Part shown: one piece after another, positions 48,136 through 56,381 of the stretch
How the letters are laid out: every line of letters begins with the position of its first letter
Position numbering within the stretch: the first letter of the stretch is position 1
Source of the DNA: Paraburkholderia phosphatilytica
Lineage (GTDB): Bacteria > Pseudomonadota > Gammaproteobacteria > Burkholderiales > Burkholderiaceae
Assembly (NCBI RefSeq): GCF_003443895.1
Contig: NZ_QQOA01000041.1
Location: 1-63,301, forward strand
Direction of reading: 5' to 3'
DNA: 63,301 nt
Translations under genes and position numbers: made by a program
Notes under the pieces: generated by a model
What the model saw: only the letters and a program-made list of their open reading frames with translations
What the model was told of the DNA's origin: nothing
Databases searched by the model: none

Positions 48136-49452
48136 ATGCTTTCACGCCATCAGACCGGTACTGCAGAGCAGCCGCCCGACAACAGCGAAGGAGGCAATGC
48201 CGCGCATTCATGGGCAACCAGCATCGGACCCGGTGTCATCACTACGGCCACCGACAACGATCCGGCGGGTATTGTCACCTATTGCCTCGCGGGCGCGCAG
48301 TTCGGCTACGACATGCTGTGGACCTGCGTGTTGAGCTATCCATCGATCGTCGCCCTGCAGCTCGTGTCAGCGCGCATCGCGGTTCTGACGGGTAATGGCT
48401 TGACGGCCAACATGCGCGAGCACTATTCGCGGATATGGTTTCTCCTTGCAGTGGGTCGCTTCCTGATCGCCAACGCTTTCAATATCGCTGCGGACGTGAT
48501 TGCGATGGGTGTGGGCGCGCAGTTGCTGTGGCGAGGTTCGATCCCGGCCTTCGCAGCGGTATTCCTCGTGCTGTCCATCAGCCTGCAGTGGTACGTGCCC
48601 TATGCAAGATACGCGCGCCTGCTCAGATGGCTGGCGTTGTCGCTATTTGCCTATGTCGCGGTCGACATCGTGCTGCGCCTGCCATGGACGGCGCTCTCCC
48701 CAAGACTTTTCATTCCGCGTATCTCCTTCTCCGGGAATTTTCTGGAGATGCTTCTTGCGGTGCTTGGTACAACTATCAGTCCGTACCTGCTGTATTCGCA
48801 GGCAGAACAGCAGGTGGAAGCAGAGCGTCCGGAAGATGGGCGGTCTTGCAGGGAAAGACATGGCGAGGCACATCAACGCCGCCTGCGGGACCTGCGCCGG
48901 GAAACATTGATCCGGACCGCGCTGTCGAATGCCGTTGCCCTCTCCATCCTGATTGCGTCCGCGGCGACCGTACATGCGAGCGGGCGGACGCTTGATTCGA
49001 CGGCGGCCCTGGCCAGCGTGCTGGCGCCAGCGGCCGGCCGATTCGACAAGGATCTGCTCGGTATCGCGTTCATCAGCAGTTCCCTGCTCGCGTTGCCACC
49101 GCTGGCGGGATCGGCGGCTCACGCGGTCGCGGCGACGCTCGGCTGGCCAAACGACCAGCAGCACAGCCGGCGCATCGCGCTTGTGTTGATTGCTATCGTC
49201 GTATCGAGTGGGACCCTTGGCGCAGTGCTGTCTGCGATGCGACTGGATCCATTGCGCGTGCTGTACTGGAGCGCGGTAGTCAACGGTACGACCGCAACGC
49301 CCGTGATGGTATTGCTGGTGTTACTCAGCACAAGGCACTCCGCTGTGGGCGATCTCAGCTCGCACTGGATGTTACGCGCACTTGGCTGGCTTGCGACCGC
49401 GGGCATGGGAGCGGCCGTCGTCGCCCGTTACGTCAGTTACTGGTCCGGCTGA
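48136..49452 (+). CDS. NRAMP-like divalent cation transporter, non-canonical subfamily
   Basis: 438 residues with about eleven hydrophobic segments. The core metal-site motif of TM1, DPGN in canonical NRAMPs, reads TATDNDPAGIVTY (D40-G45). The TM6 Met-Pro-His motif is replaced by TTISPYLLYSQAEQQVE. A polar basic loop (RPEDGRSCRERHGEAHQRRL) follows TM6. Replacement of the metal-binding Met suggests a substrate other than soft metals, perhaps Mg2+ or protons only, as reported for NRAMP-related magnesium transporters; this is inference. The start at 48136 is the ATG nearest the conserved region. Monocistronic by context. Confidence 0.85.
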   Translation: MLSRHQTGTAEQPPDNSEGGNAAHSWATSIGPGVITTATDNDPAGIVTYCLAGAQFGYDMLWTCVLSYPSIVALQLVSARIAVLTGNGLTANMREHYSRIWFLLAVGRFLIANAFNIAADVIAMGVGAQLLWRGSIPAFAAVFLVLSISLQWYVPYARYARLLRWLALSLFAYVAVDIVLRLPWTALSPRLFIPRISFSGNFLEMLLAVLGTTISPYLLYSQAEQQVEAERPEDGRSCRERHGEAHQRRLRDLRRETLIRTALSNAVALSILIASAATVHASGRTLDSTAALASVLAPAAGRFDKDLLGIAFISSSLLALPPLAGSAAHAVAATLGWPNDQQHSRRIALVLIAIVVSSGTLGAVLSAMRLDPLRVLYWSAVVNGTTATPVMVLLVLLSTRHSAVGDLSSHWMLRALGWLATAGMGAAVVARYVSYWSG

Positions 49453-49707
49453 AACGCCCGCGGACCGGGGAGCAGCAGGGCCTCGAAAGCACAGGGCTTT
49501 CTCCCGTTCGTTGATGATAGGTTGGTATCCACGGCTGTAATATTGGTCCGATCACCTTGCCGTCAGGTTGCTTTCCGGCAAGCGCATCGCGGTGGATGCG
49601 GGATGTAATGACGTGCACACTCGCTCCCCGGCCCTGCACGCCTGTCCCGAATACCTTGTGGCGCTGTGAGCACGATATGACTGCCTGCCCCCTCAATGCC
49701 AGCGCCG
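49453..49707. other. convergent interval, no gene seen
   Basis: Between the NRAMP-like gene end and the DUF4148 gene end. No ORF with recognisable content and no clear terminator. Confidence 0.5.
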
Positions 49708-50034
49708 TCAATCGCCAGGCGAGGCACTACTGGCTTGCGGGTTGTTGTCCCGCAGCTTTTTTTCGGCGTTCTGCAAACCCTGTGGGTAGTTTGCATCATT
49801 GCTCTGGCCAGGGTTGTAGCCATTGTCCTCAAGCTTTTTCAGCTCCGCATTGCGCTGCGCACGCGACTGCTTGCGCGCGGCTTTGCGCTGAGCCTTTACC
49901 TGTGCCTTGCTGGTGTTCGTGGCACCGGCCGATCCGCCGCTCGCAGCGCCCTGCGCGAGTGACAAGGTCGGCGCAGCGGCGAGCGGCACAACGAGCGACA
50001 GTACTATGAGCAGCCTGGAAGGGGTCGTAAGCAT
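49708..50034 (-). CDS. DUF4148-like periplasmic protein
   Basis: 108 residues with a Sec signal (LLIVLSLVVPLAAAPTLSLA) and a mature part rich in Ala/Lys. KAQRKAARKQSRAQRNAELK leads to ELKKLEDNGYNPGQSNDANY, the DUF4148 hallmark of a helix followed by GYNP-x-Y-P. Function unknown; small proteins of this family are frequent in Burkholderiaceae. The start at 50034 has a CAGGAG site upstream. Confidence 0.85.
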   Translation of the reverse strand: MLTTPSRLLIVLSLVVPLAAAPTLSLAQGAASGGSAGATNTSKAQVKAQRKAARKQSRAQRNAELKKLEDNGYNPGQSNDANYPQGLQNAEKKLRDNNPQASSASPGD

Positions 50035-50598
50035 CGCATTCTCCTGAATAGGCAGATGTGGGCCGTTCTTGCCCCGAGCAAGCCGGATGCCGGCGCCCTT
50101 TGAGTTTCATGCAAAGTGCGGTTCAGGACCGCTGAAGCGAAGGTGCGAAACACGCGTCAGCGGATTTCGTCGACTTGCCCGGATAGTGAGCATTCCTGAT
50201 CCCACCGCCCAATCCCGAATCGAGCCCCGGCGGATCCGTGGTTTCGGTTTTTTCAGCGTGATGGGGGCGATGCATTCGCCCCGCGGCTGTGCCGCGCAGG
50301 CATGCGACGAAGCGTTCGGCATCTTCGCGTGCGAAAGCCGAAGATCTTGCCTTGGACCGGTATTGGAGATCCGAAAGGTGTCTGCTGAATTCCGATATGT
50401 CCGCTTTCTGATCTCACTGCGACACGCTTTTGCTGCTCGCAAGCGTCTCCGCCACCTGGCAATGCTGCTGGATGAGCTGCAATGCCTTCCTGCAGTGCCC
50501 GTCAGGCCGGAGACCCGCCCTTCGTGGCGTGAAGGGGCCGACCTGCTCTTTAGCATTGTCGCCAAACGCGGTGAGCGCGGTTCAACTGTACTGAGGGC
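50035..50598. other. about 560 bp without a recognisable gene
   Basis: Long opposing ORFs exist (50069-50644 plus, 50107-50661 minus), but neither shows family sequence. A GC-rich hairpin with arms GGGGCGA and TCGCCCC sits near 50266. Possibly decayed upstream sequence of the hemerythrin gene. Confidence 0.45.
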
Positions 50599-50960
50599 GT
50601 GCGAAGAGCCGACGGTCCTTCGATCATCGAGGAAGAACTGCTGAATCCAGCCGCGCAGCATGCGTTGCCCAACAGCGATGTGCCCGACACCGAGACGCAG
50701 AAGAAGCGTACGTCGAGCATTTTCTTGTCAGGACGCTGATCGGCAAGTTCGCGGACCTGAAGCCCGGTGCGCCCGGCTTCGATGCGACCTTCAGGGTGCT
50801 GACCGGGATGACCCGTCATCACATCGAGGTAGAGGAAAGCGGGCTTTATCCGGCATTGGCTCGAGCTCGAAGCGCCCGGCAGGAAGCTCACGCAGCGAAG
50901 GTGCCCCCCGAAGCGAAGCTGCCGAAGAACGCCGGCGATCTGACCGGGCAGCTCCATTGA
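50599..50960 (+). pseudogene. hemerythrin HHE-domain protein, truncated and frameshifted
   Basis: A first frame reads DGPSIIEEELLNPAAQHALP. After a one-base shift near 50707 a second frame gives AYVEHFLVRTLIGKFADLKP, FRVLTGMTRHHIEVEESGLY and ALARARSARQEAHAAK before the stop. The His of VEHF and HH-x4-E of TRHHIEVEE would be iron ligands. The N-terminal helices with the first HxxxE ligands are missing. Relatives are small stress or oxygen/NO-sensing proteins. Confidence 0.72.
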
Positions 50961-51056
50961 TGCAGCGCTGTGCGACGGAGCGGCCGGCACGACCGCCAGC
51001 CGGTGGTACAGCGCTTGCGCCATGTCAAGGCCACAATTTATTAAGGGAGGCGAATC

Positions 51057-51533
51057 ATGGGCTCGATCAATCCGCAAGGCGACCGCACGGGCGGCGCAAA
51101 GATCGTTGGAGGCGGCCGGGGCGAAGGCCCGGGACCGGAGGTGATGGCGGCCGCGACACTGGACGGCAACAAGGTGATGTCAGCCGACGGCGAACACGTC
51201 GGCAAGATTTCCGACATCATGCTCGACGTGCGTTCTGGCCGGGTCGCGTATGCGGTGCTGTCCGAGGGCGGCTTCCTCGGCATGGGCACGACGCTGCACG
51301 CGATTCCGTGGAGTGCGCTGATGCTCGATACCGATCAGAAGTGCTTCCACGTCGACATCGCGGCCCAGCGATTGAAGGACGACGCGGGCTTCGACAAGGA
51401 CCACTGGCCGTCGATGGCCGACCCCGCCTGGGCCGCGTCGCTGCATACGTACTACAACCGCGACCCGTACTGGCTCGGCGGGATGGACGTGGCCGAAGGT
51501 GACCTCGGCGACGAACCGCCCCTCGAACGCTGA
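51057..51533 (+). CDS. PRC-barrel domain protein
   Basis: 158 residues, cytoplasmic. The PRC-barrel lies at ~25-105: NKVMSADGEHVGKISDIMLD and GRVAYAVLSEGGFLGMGTTL, with AIPWSALMLDTDQKCFHVDI. The C-terminal tail has HWPSMADPAWAASLHTYYNR. A clear GGGAGGCG ribosome-binding site precedes ATG 51057. Stand-alone PRC-barrel proteins like this are common stress-induced genes of unknown role in proteobacteria. Confidence 0.9.
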   Translation: MGSINPQGDRTGGAKIVGGGRGEGPGPEVMAAATLDGNKVMSADGEHVGKISDIMLDVRSGRVAYAVLSEGGFLGMGTTLHAIPWSALMLDTDQKCFHVDIAAQRLKDDAGFDKDHWPSMADPAWAASLHTYYNRDPYWLGGMDVAEGDLGDEPPLER

Positions 51534-52029
51534 CGGCACAGCGTGACGGCCGGTGCGCGACATCCGTCGCCTGCCGGCCGCCACGACGGCGGTGCACATT
51601 CAAGGCGGGGCAAACACGAGAAATTCAACGGGCGATGCCTGGAATGCGTGTCTGGCGAATTCCATTCGTCCGGATGAACCGTCGATGCAGTCTGTTGAAG
51701 CTTCACGGCCACGTCCTCCAGGCGTAACGACCTGGAGTCTCCGAGTCGATGATCCCGAGGCGGAATCCCAATCAACCGCTCCGCGGCGATGAGGCGTATA
51801 TTTAGGATAGCAGATCAAAAATGACCGAAAAGGGACCATACATCATCCGTGGCATCGGATCGATGTTGGCCGGCATCGCCCGCGTCGTGGACGTCATTGG
51901 GCAAATGCACGCGCGTATTGTTCTTGTCAGCTCAGGTTCGTGTGAACCGTGGCAGACGATTTCCGGCTGCTCGCATGAATAATGCTGCTGTCGATTACAC
52001 TGGTCGATCGTCGGGATACGGAACCAAAG
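51534..52029 (+). other. intergenic interval with a possible 53-residue ORF
   Basis: About 500 bp upstream of the CheB-CheR hybrid kinase. ATG at 51821 opens a 53-codon frame (MTEKGPYIIRGIGSMLAGIA, then VVDVIGQMHARIVLVSSGS) that ends at a TAA overlapping the ATG at 51982. It has a hydrophobic middle but no clear ribosome-binding site. No other feature recognised. Confidence 0.35.
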
Positions 52030-55000
52030 ATGAACGAGCCAAATGATTCTTCGACCGCGCGCGAGCAGCACGCGCCGTCGCACGTTGTCGCGATTGGTGC
52101 TTCCGCAGGCGCCCTGAAGGCTCTTGGCCAGTTTTTCCGCGCCGCATCTGCCATGCCGCGAGAAATCGCATTTGTTGTGGTTGTGCACCTGGCGCCCGAT
52201 TCCGAAAGTCATCTGCCCCAATTGCTGGCGGGGTTCACGTCGTTCGCTGTTTCCGCCATCGCGGATGGTTCCGCTATCCGTGGTGGCCACGTGTATGTCG
52301 TCCCACCGGGCGTCTCGGTCGCGATATCACAGGGTAGATTCAACCTTGTGCCAGCAGTCGGTCGCCCTGAAATCCCGATGCCGATCGACGCGCTCTTCGC
52401 CTCCCTTGCCGCCGACCAGCGCGAGCGGGCCATCGCGATCGTGCTGACAGGAGCAAATGCGGATGGCGCTGCCGGCCTTCGACTGATCAAGGCTGGCGGT
52501 GGAATGGTGATGGTGCAGACGCTTGAGTCCGCCGAGCACAATGCGATGCCTGGGCACGCCATTGCGACAGGACTTGCTGACTATGTGCTTCCAGTAGAAG
52601 AAATGCCTGGGATGCTCGTCGAATACATCGAACGCCTGGCGACGGTGAGCCTGCCGGACGACGAAAATCCGGACCAACCGGCCAATCTCGAGCCCATACT
52701 CATGGCGCTGGCCGCAGCCGGCACCGATTTCAGGGGATACAAGAGAGGCACTCTCGCGAGGCGCATCGCGCGCCGGATGAGCGTGAACCGCGTGAATACG
52801 CTCACGGCCTATTGCGAAGTACTGAAGGGAAGTAGCGAAGAGGCCGACGCGTTGAGCCTCGACATGATGATCGGCGTGACAGAATTCTTCCGCGATCCCG
52901 CCGCCTGGCAGGCGCTCGCTGATCGGGTCGTCCAGCACCTGCTGGAGGAGCCAGAAGGCGACCAGGTGTTACGCGTGTGGGTGCCCGCGTGCGCCACCGG
53001 GGAGGAGGCCTATTCGATGGCAATCCTGCTCACGGAGGAAATAGAAAAGCGGGGAGGATCACGCAAGTTTCTCATCCTCGCGTCGGATGTCAATCGTACC
53101 GCGCTCGCCAGAGCCCGGGCGGGTGTCTACTCTCCGAGCGTCGCGTTGCCGGTGGGTAAAGCGAGGCTTGCACGGTTTTTTCAGGCATACGAACACGGAT
53201 ACCAGATCCGTCAGGAACTTCGCGAGACGATTCTTTTCACGCCACAGAACCTGATTGCTGATCCGCCGTTTTCCCGTGTGGACCTGATCAGTTGTCGCAA
53301 TCTGCTGATCTATCTCGATCCCGAGGCACAGCAGAGGGCGTTTGAGCTGTTCCATTTTTCGCTCAATCCGGACCGCTATCTGTTTCTGGGGCGCTCGGAG
53401 AGCACGGATCCGGACTCGACGCATTTCCACGAGGTGTCGAAGGCGTGGCGCATCTACCAGCGCAGTCCCGTCGCGGCCCCCAGCTTTTCCGGGTACCGGT
53501 TCTCCAGCCGCGCAGTCCGTCGTGAAGAGTTCTCGCCGGCGAACCGCGTCGCGGCCCGCAGCAAGGGTTACGCAGAACTGGTGAACGCCACGCTGTTGGC
53601 CGAGCACCATGCGGCGTCGGTCCTGGTCAACCTCGCGCACCAGGTGCTCTACGTCAGTGGTGACGCGGACGAGTATCTTGGGCAGCCGGCCGGGGAGCCG
53701 ACGGGGAATATTCTCGATATGGCGCGTGCGAACCTGCGCCTCAAACTCAGGATCGTGCTGCGGCGCGCGGTGCAGGAGCATGCCGGCGCCGCGGTTAGCG
53801 AAGTGGTATCAAACGGAGAAGGTCCGACCGTAAAACTCACCGTGACGCAACCTTTCGACACCGCACATTCGGGCAGGGCCCTGCTGGTCATTTTCTCCCG
53901 GGTGCCGATGCCTGATCGACCCGTATCGCCCATTCCTTCAGGGGTTGACTCTGACTTGTGGCATCTGGAGAGTGAACTGCGGACGACCCAGGTCGCGCTG
54001 GGCAGCACGATCGACGAGCTCGAACAGAGCAACAGCGAGCTGAGAGTCTCGAACGAAGAAATCCTCTCGATGAATGAGGAGTTGCGCTCCACCAATGAAG
54101 AACTCGAGACGTCGAAAGAGGAACTGCAGGCGGTCAACGAACAGTTGAACCTGGTCAACTCACAGCTTGAAAACAAGATCCGCCAGCTGGAAGAGTTGAG
54201 TACCGATCTGACGAACCTGCTTGCAAGCACCGAGATCGCAACTGTACTGCTTGATGCGAACGGAGTGATCCGGCGTTTCACGCCCAGTGCGGCAGTGATG
54301 TTCGGCCTGGCGCCTGCGGATACAGGTCGTACCATCGCGGACGTTCTCGGAGCGCCGCTGGGCGATGCGTTGATGTGGGACGTGGAGCGGGTCGTCTCGG
54401 GAGAGAAGGAGCAGGCCGAGCGGGAAGTAAAAACGGCAACCGGCCGATGGCTTGTCCGCAGGATCACGCCCTATGCCCCGGTGCATGGCAAGGTACCTGC
54501 CGGCACGGTAATCACGTGGACGGACATTACCGAGATCAAGCGCTCGGACGAACGCGCACGCCATCTCGCAGCGCTCGTGCAGGACTCCAACGACGCGGTT
54601 ACGGTGTTTGATCTGAAGGGCCGAATCCTTGCATGGAACAAGGCCGCTACGGAGATGTACGGCTACAGTGAGGCGGAGGCGCTGACGATGTCCGTTTCCG
54701 ATCTTGTTCCATCGGGCGCCAGACAGGATCACCTGGACTTCGTCCTGCAGGCAACGAACAACGAAGCCCTGCATTCCTACGAGACGCGGCGAGTGGCGAA
54801 GGACGGCCATGAAGTCGATATCTGGCTGACGATGTCCATTCTGGTCGATTCCGTGAACAACGCGGTTGCCGTCGCATCCACCGAACGTGATCTGACCAAC
54901 CGCAGCGTGAGCAATGCGCAGCTTCGGGAGCGCGCCGAACAGCTTGCGCAGGCGGACCGGCGGAAGAGCGAATTCATGGCCGTTCTTGGCCATGAGCTCC

Positions 55001-56049
55001 GCAACCCGCTCGCCGCGCTGTACACCGCGGGCAACCTTCTTGCCTCGGACGCGCTGCCGGAGTCGAGGCGGCAGTGGGCCGTGGGTGTTATCCAGCGACA
55101 GGGTCGCGCCATGACCCATCTCGTAAATGGCATGCTCGACATCACGCGTATCACGAACAATACGATCGAGTTGAACCGGCAGATTGTGCCGCTGAAAACG
55201 GTGATCCAGAGCGCCTTCGAGGTGTGCCAGCCCATTGTCGACGAACGACAGCACAGTCTGAGCGTGTCATTGCCCGATGAACCTGTGTTTGTCAACGCGG
55301 ATCCGACGCGCCTTTCGCAGGTAATCGAAAACATCGTGATCAACGCGGCGAAGTTCACCGCTCCCGGCGGCTCAATCAAGGTTCGGGCTACGACTTCGAC
55401 CCATCGGGTGTCACTCAGTATCAAGGACAACGGGAGAGGCATTCCGCCTTCAATGCTTGGTGGTCTTTTTGAGCTGTTTGCGCAAGGGGCCGCCAGCGAC
55501 GATCAGCGTCACCACGGGCTTGGCGTCGGATTGTCGGTTGTCCGGCGGCTGGTCGAACTGCATGCAGGCTCGGTCAGGGCGATCAGTGACGGCCGGAGCG
55601 GCAGTGAATTCGTGGTCGACCTGCCCCGATCCGCACCACCCGGAACTGACGACGGGAAGGACGCCGCACCGGCCCGACCGGCGGTGTCACCGAAGCGTAT
55701 TCTCATTATTGACGACAATGCGGACGCTGCTGAAGCGCTCGCCCTGCTGCTCACCATCGACGGCCACGAGGTCGAACGTGCGCAGGACGGGACGTCGGGG
55801 ATCGAGGCGGCTGCGATTTTCAATCCGGACGTCATTCTGCTTGACATCGGTTTGCCCGACATGAACGGCTACGAGGTCGCGCGCATACTGCGGACTTTCA
55901 CGGCCGGCAAGGAGGCGAACCTCGTCGCTGTGACTGGCTATGGACTTCCCGCCGATCGCATCCGGTCGGCCGAAGCTGGCTTCGACCATCACCTGGTCAA
56001 ACCAGTCGACCCCGAAGAGCTGGCACGACTGTTTGTACAGAGTGCCTGA
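52030..56049 (+). CDS. CheB-CheR-PAS-PAS hybrid histidine kinase with receiver
   Basis: About 1339 residues and no membrane segment. Order: CheB methylesterase (GASAGALKAL with Ser25, VVHLAPD with His53, LTGANADGAAG with the catalytic Asp ~150); CheR methyltransferase (YKRGTLARRIARRM, WVPACATGEEAYSMAILLTE, DLISCRNLLIYLDPEAQQ); a long coiled coil (SNEEILSMNEELRSTNEELE); two PAS domains (VLLDANGVIRRFTPSA, AVTVFDLKGRILAWNKAATE); HisKA with FMAVLGHELRNPLAAL; HATPase (NIVINAAKFTAPGG, DNGRGIP); receiver (LIIDDNADAAEAL, phospho-Asp in LLDIGLPD, Lys in LVKPVD). Known relatives are orphan sensor fusions; here no chemoreceptor, CheA or CheW is nearby. An ATG at 51982 would add 16 residues. Confidence 0.93.
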   Translation: MNEPNDSSTAREQHAPSHVVAIGASAGALKALGQFFRAASAMPREIAFVVVVHLAPDSESHLPQLLAGFTSFAVSAIADGSAIRGGHVYVVPPGVSVAISQGRFNLVPAVGRPEIPMPIDALFASLAADQRERAIAIVLTGANADGAAGLRLIKAGGGMVMVQTLESAEHNAMPGHAIATGLADYVLPVEEMPGMLVEYIERLATVSLPDDENPDQPANLEPILMALAAAGTDFRGYKRGTLARRIARRMSVNRVNTLTAYCEVLKGSSEEADALSLDMMIGVTEFFRDPAAWQALADRVVQHLLEEPEGDQVLRVWVPACATGEEAYSMAILLTEEIEKRGGSRKFLILASDVNRTALARARAGVYSPSVALPVGKARLARFFQAYEHGYQIRQELRETILFTPQNLIADPPFSRVDLISCRNLLIYLDPEAQQRAFELFHFSLNPDRYLFLGRSESTDPDSTHFHEVSKAWRIYQRSPVAAPSFSGYRFSSRAVRREEFSPANRVAARSKGYAELVNATLLAEHHAASVLVNLAHQVLYVSGDADEYLGQPAGEPTGNILDMARANLRLKLRIVLRRAVQEHAGAAVSEVVSNGEGPTVKLTVTQPFDTAHSGRALLVIFSRVPMPDRPVSPIPSGVDSDLWHLESELRTTQVALGSTIDELEQSNSELRVSNEEILSMNEELRSTNEELETSKEELQAVNEQLNLVNSQLENKIRQLEELSTDLTNLLASTEIATVLLDANGVIRRFTPSAAVMFGLAPADTGRTIADVLGAPLGDALMWDVERVVSGEKEQAEREVKTATGRWLVRRITPYAPVHGKVPAGTVITWTDITEIKRSDERARHLAALVQDSNDAVTVFDLKGRILAWNKAATEMYGYSEAEALTMSVSDLVPSGARQDHLDFVLQATNNEALHSYETRRVAKDGHEVDIWLTMSILVDSVNNAVAVASTERDLTNRSVSNAQLRERAEQLAQADRRKSEFMAVLGHELRNPLAALYTAGNLLASDALPESRRQWAVGVIQRQGRAMTHLVNGMLDITRITNNTIELNRQIVPLKTVIQSAFEVCQPIVDERQHSLSVSLPDEPVFVNADPTRLSQVIENIVINAAKFTAPGGSIKVRATTSTHRVSLSIKDNGRGIPPSMLGGLFELFAQGAASDDQRHHGLGVGLSVVRRLVELHAGSVRAISDGRSGSEFVVDLPRSAPPGTDDGKDAAPARPAVSPKRILIIDDNADAAEALALLLTIDGHEVERAQDGTSGIEAAAIFNPDVILLDIGLPDMNGYEVARILRTFTAGKEANLVAVTGYGLPADRIRSAEAGFDHHLVKPVDPEELARLFVQSA

Positions 56050-56381
56050 TGAGCGCCGGGCGAAACTGCAACTGGATCGCTCATGCTCACCTTGCTGACG
56101 ACAGCGGATCCGTTAGTACGATGAAAGAACCCCAGCAGATGCGAGACGAACCGCCGTGCCTCAACGACCGACGCGCGATGGCCTCGCGAGAGCCCAGATT
56201 GGAGGACCGAAATACTGCGCGGTGAAGGGCGAACTTCCGTAGGGGTAACCGGAGACCCTTGCCCGCGGTTGTGCAGAGGCGCCCGCGTGCACCCTCGGGA
56301 CATTGGGTTGTCGACAAACGTGCGGCACACGCCTTGCGTGACGTGAATGCTTCGCTCGATCCATCACGTTCCATACCTATC
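56050..56381. other. about 330 bp without a recognisable gene
   Basis: Interval between the CheB-CheR kinase and the ABC exporter. The frame of the exporter stays open to 56259 but is not conserved before ATG 56382. No convincing terminator or promoter seen. Confidence 0.5.

Noticed and set aside
50107..50661. 184-codon minus-strand ORF
   Set aside because: No recognisable motif, and it overlaps the hemerythrin remnant whose family sequence is on the plus strand.
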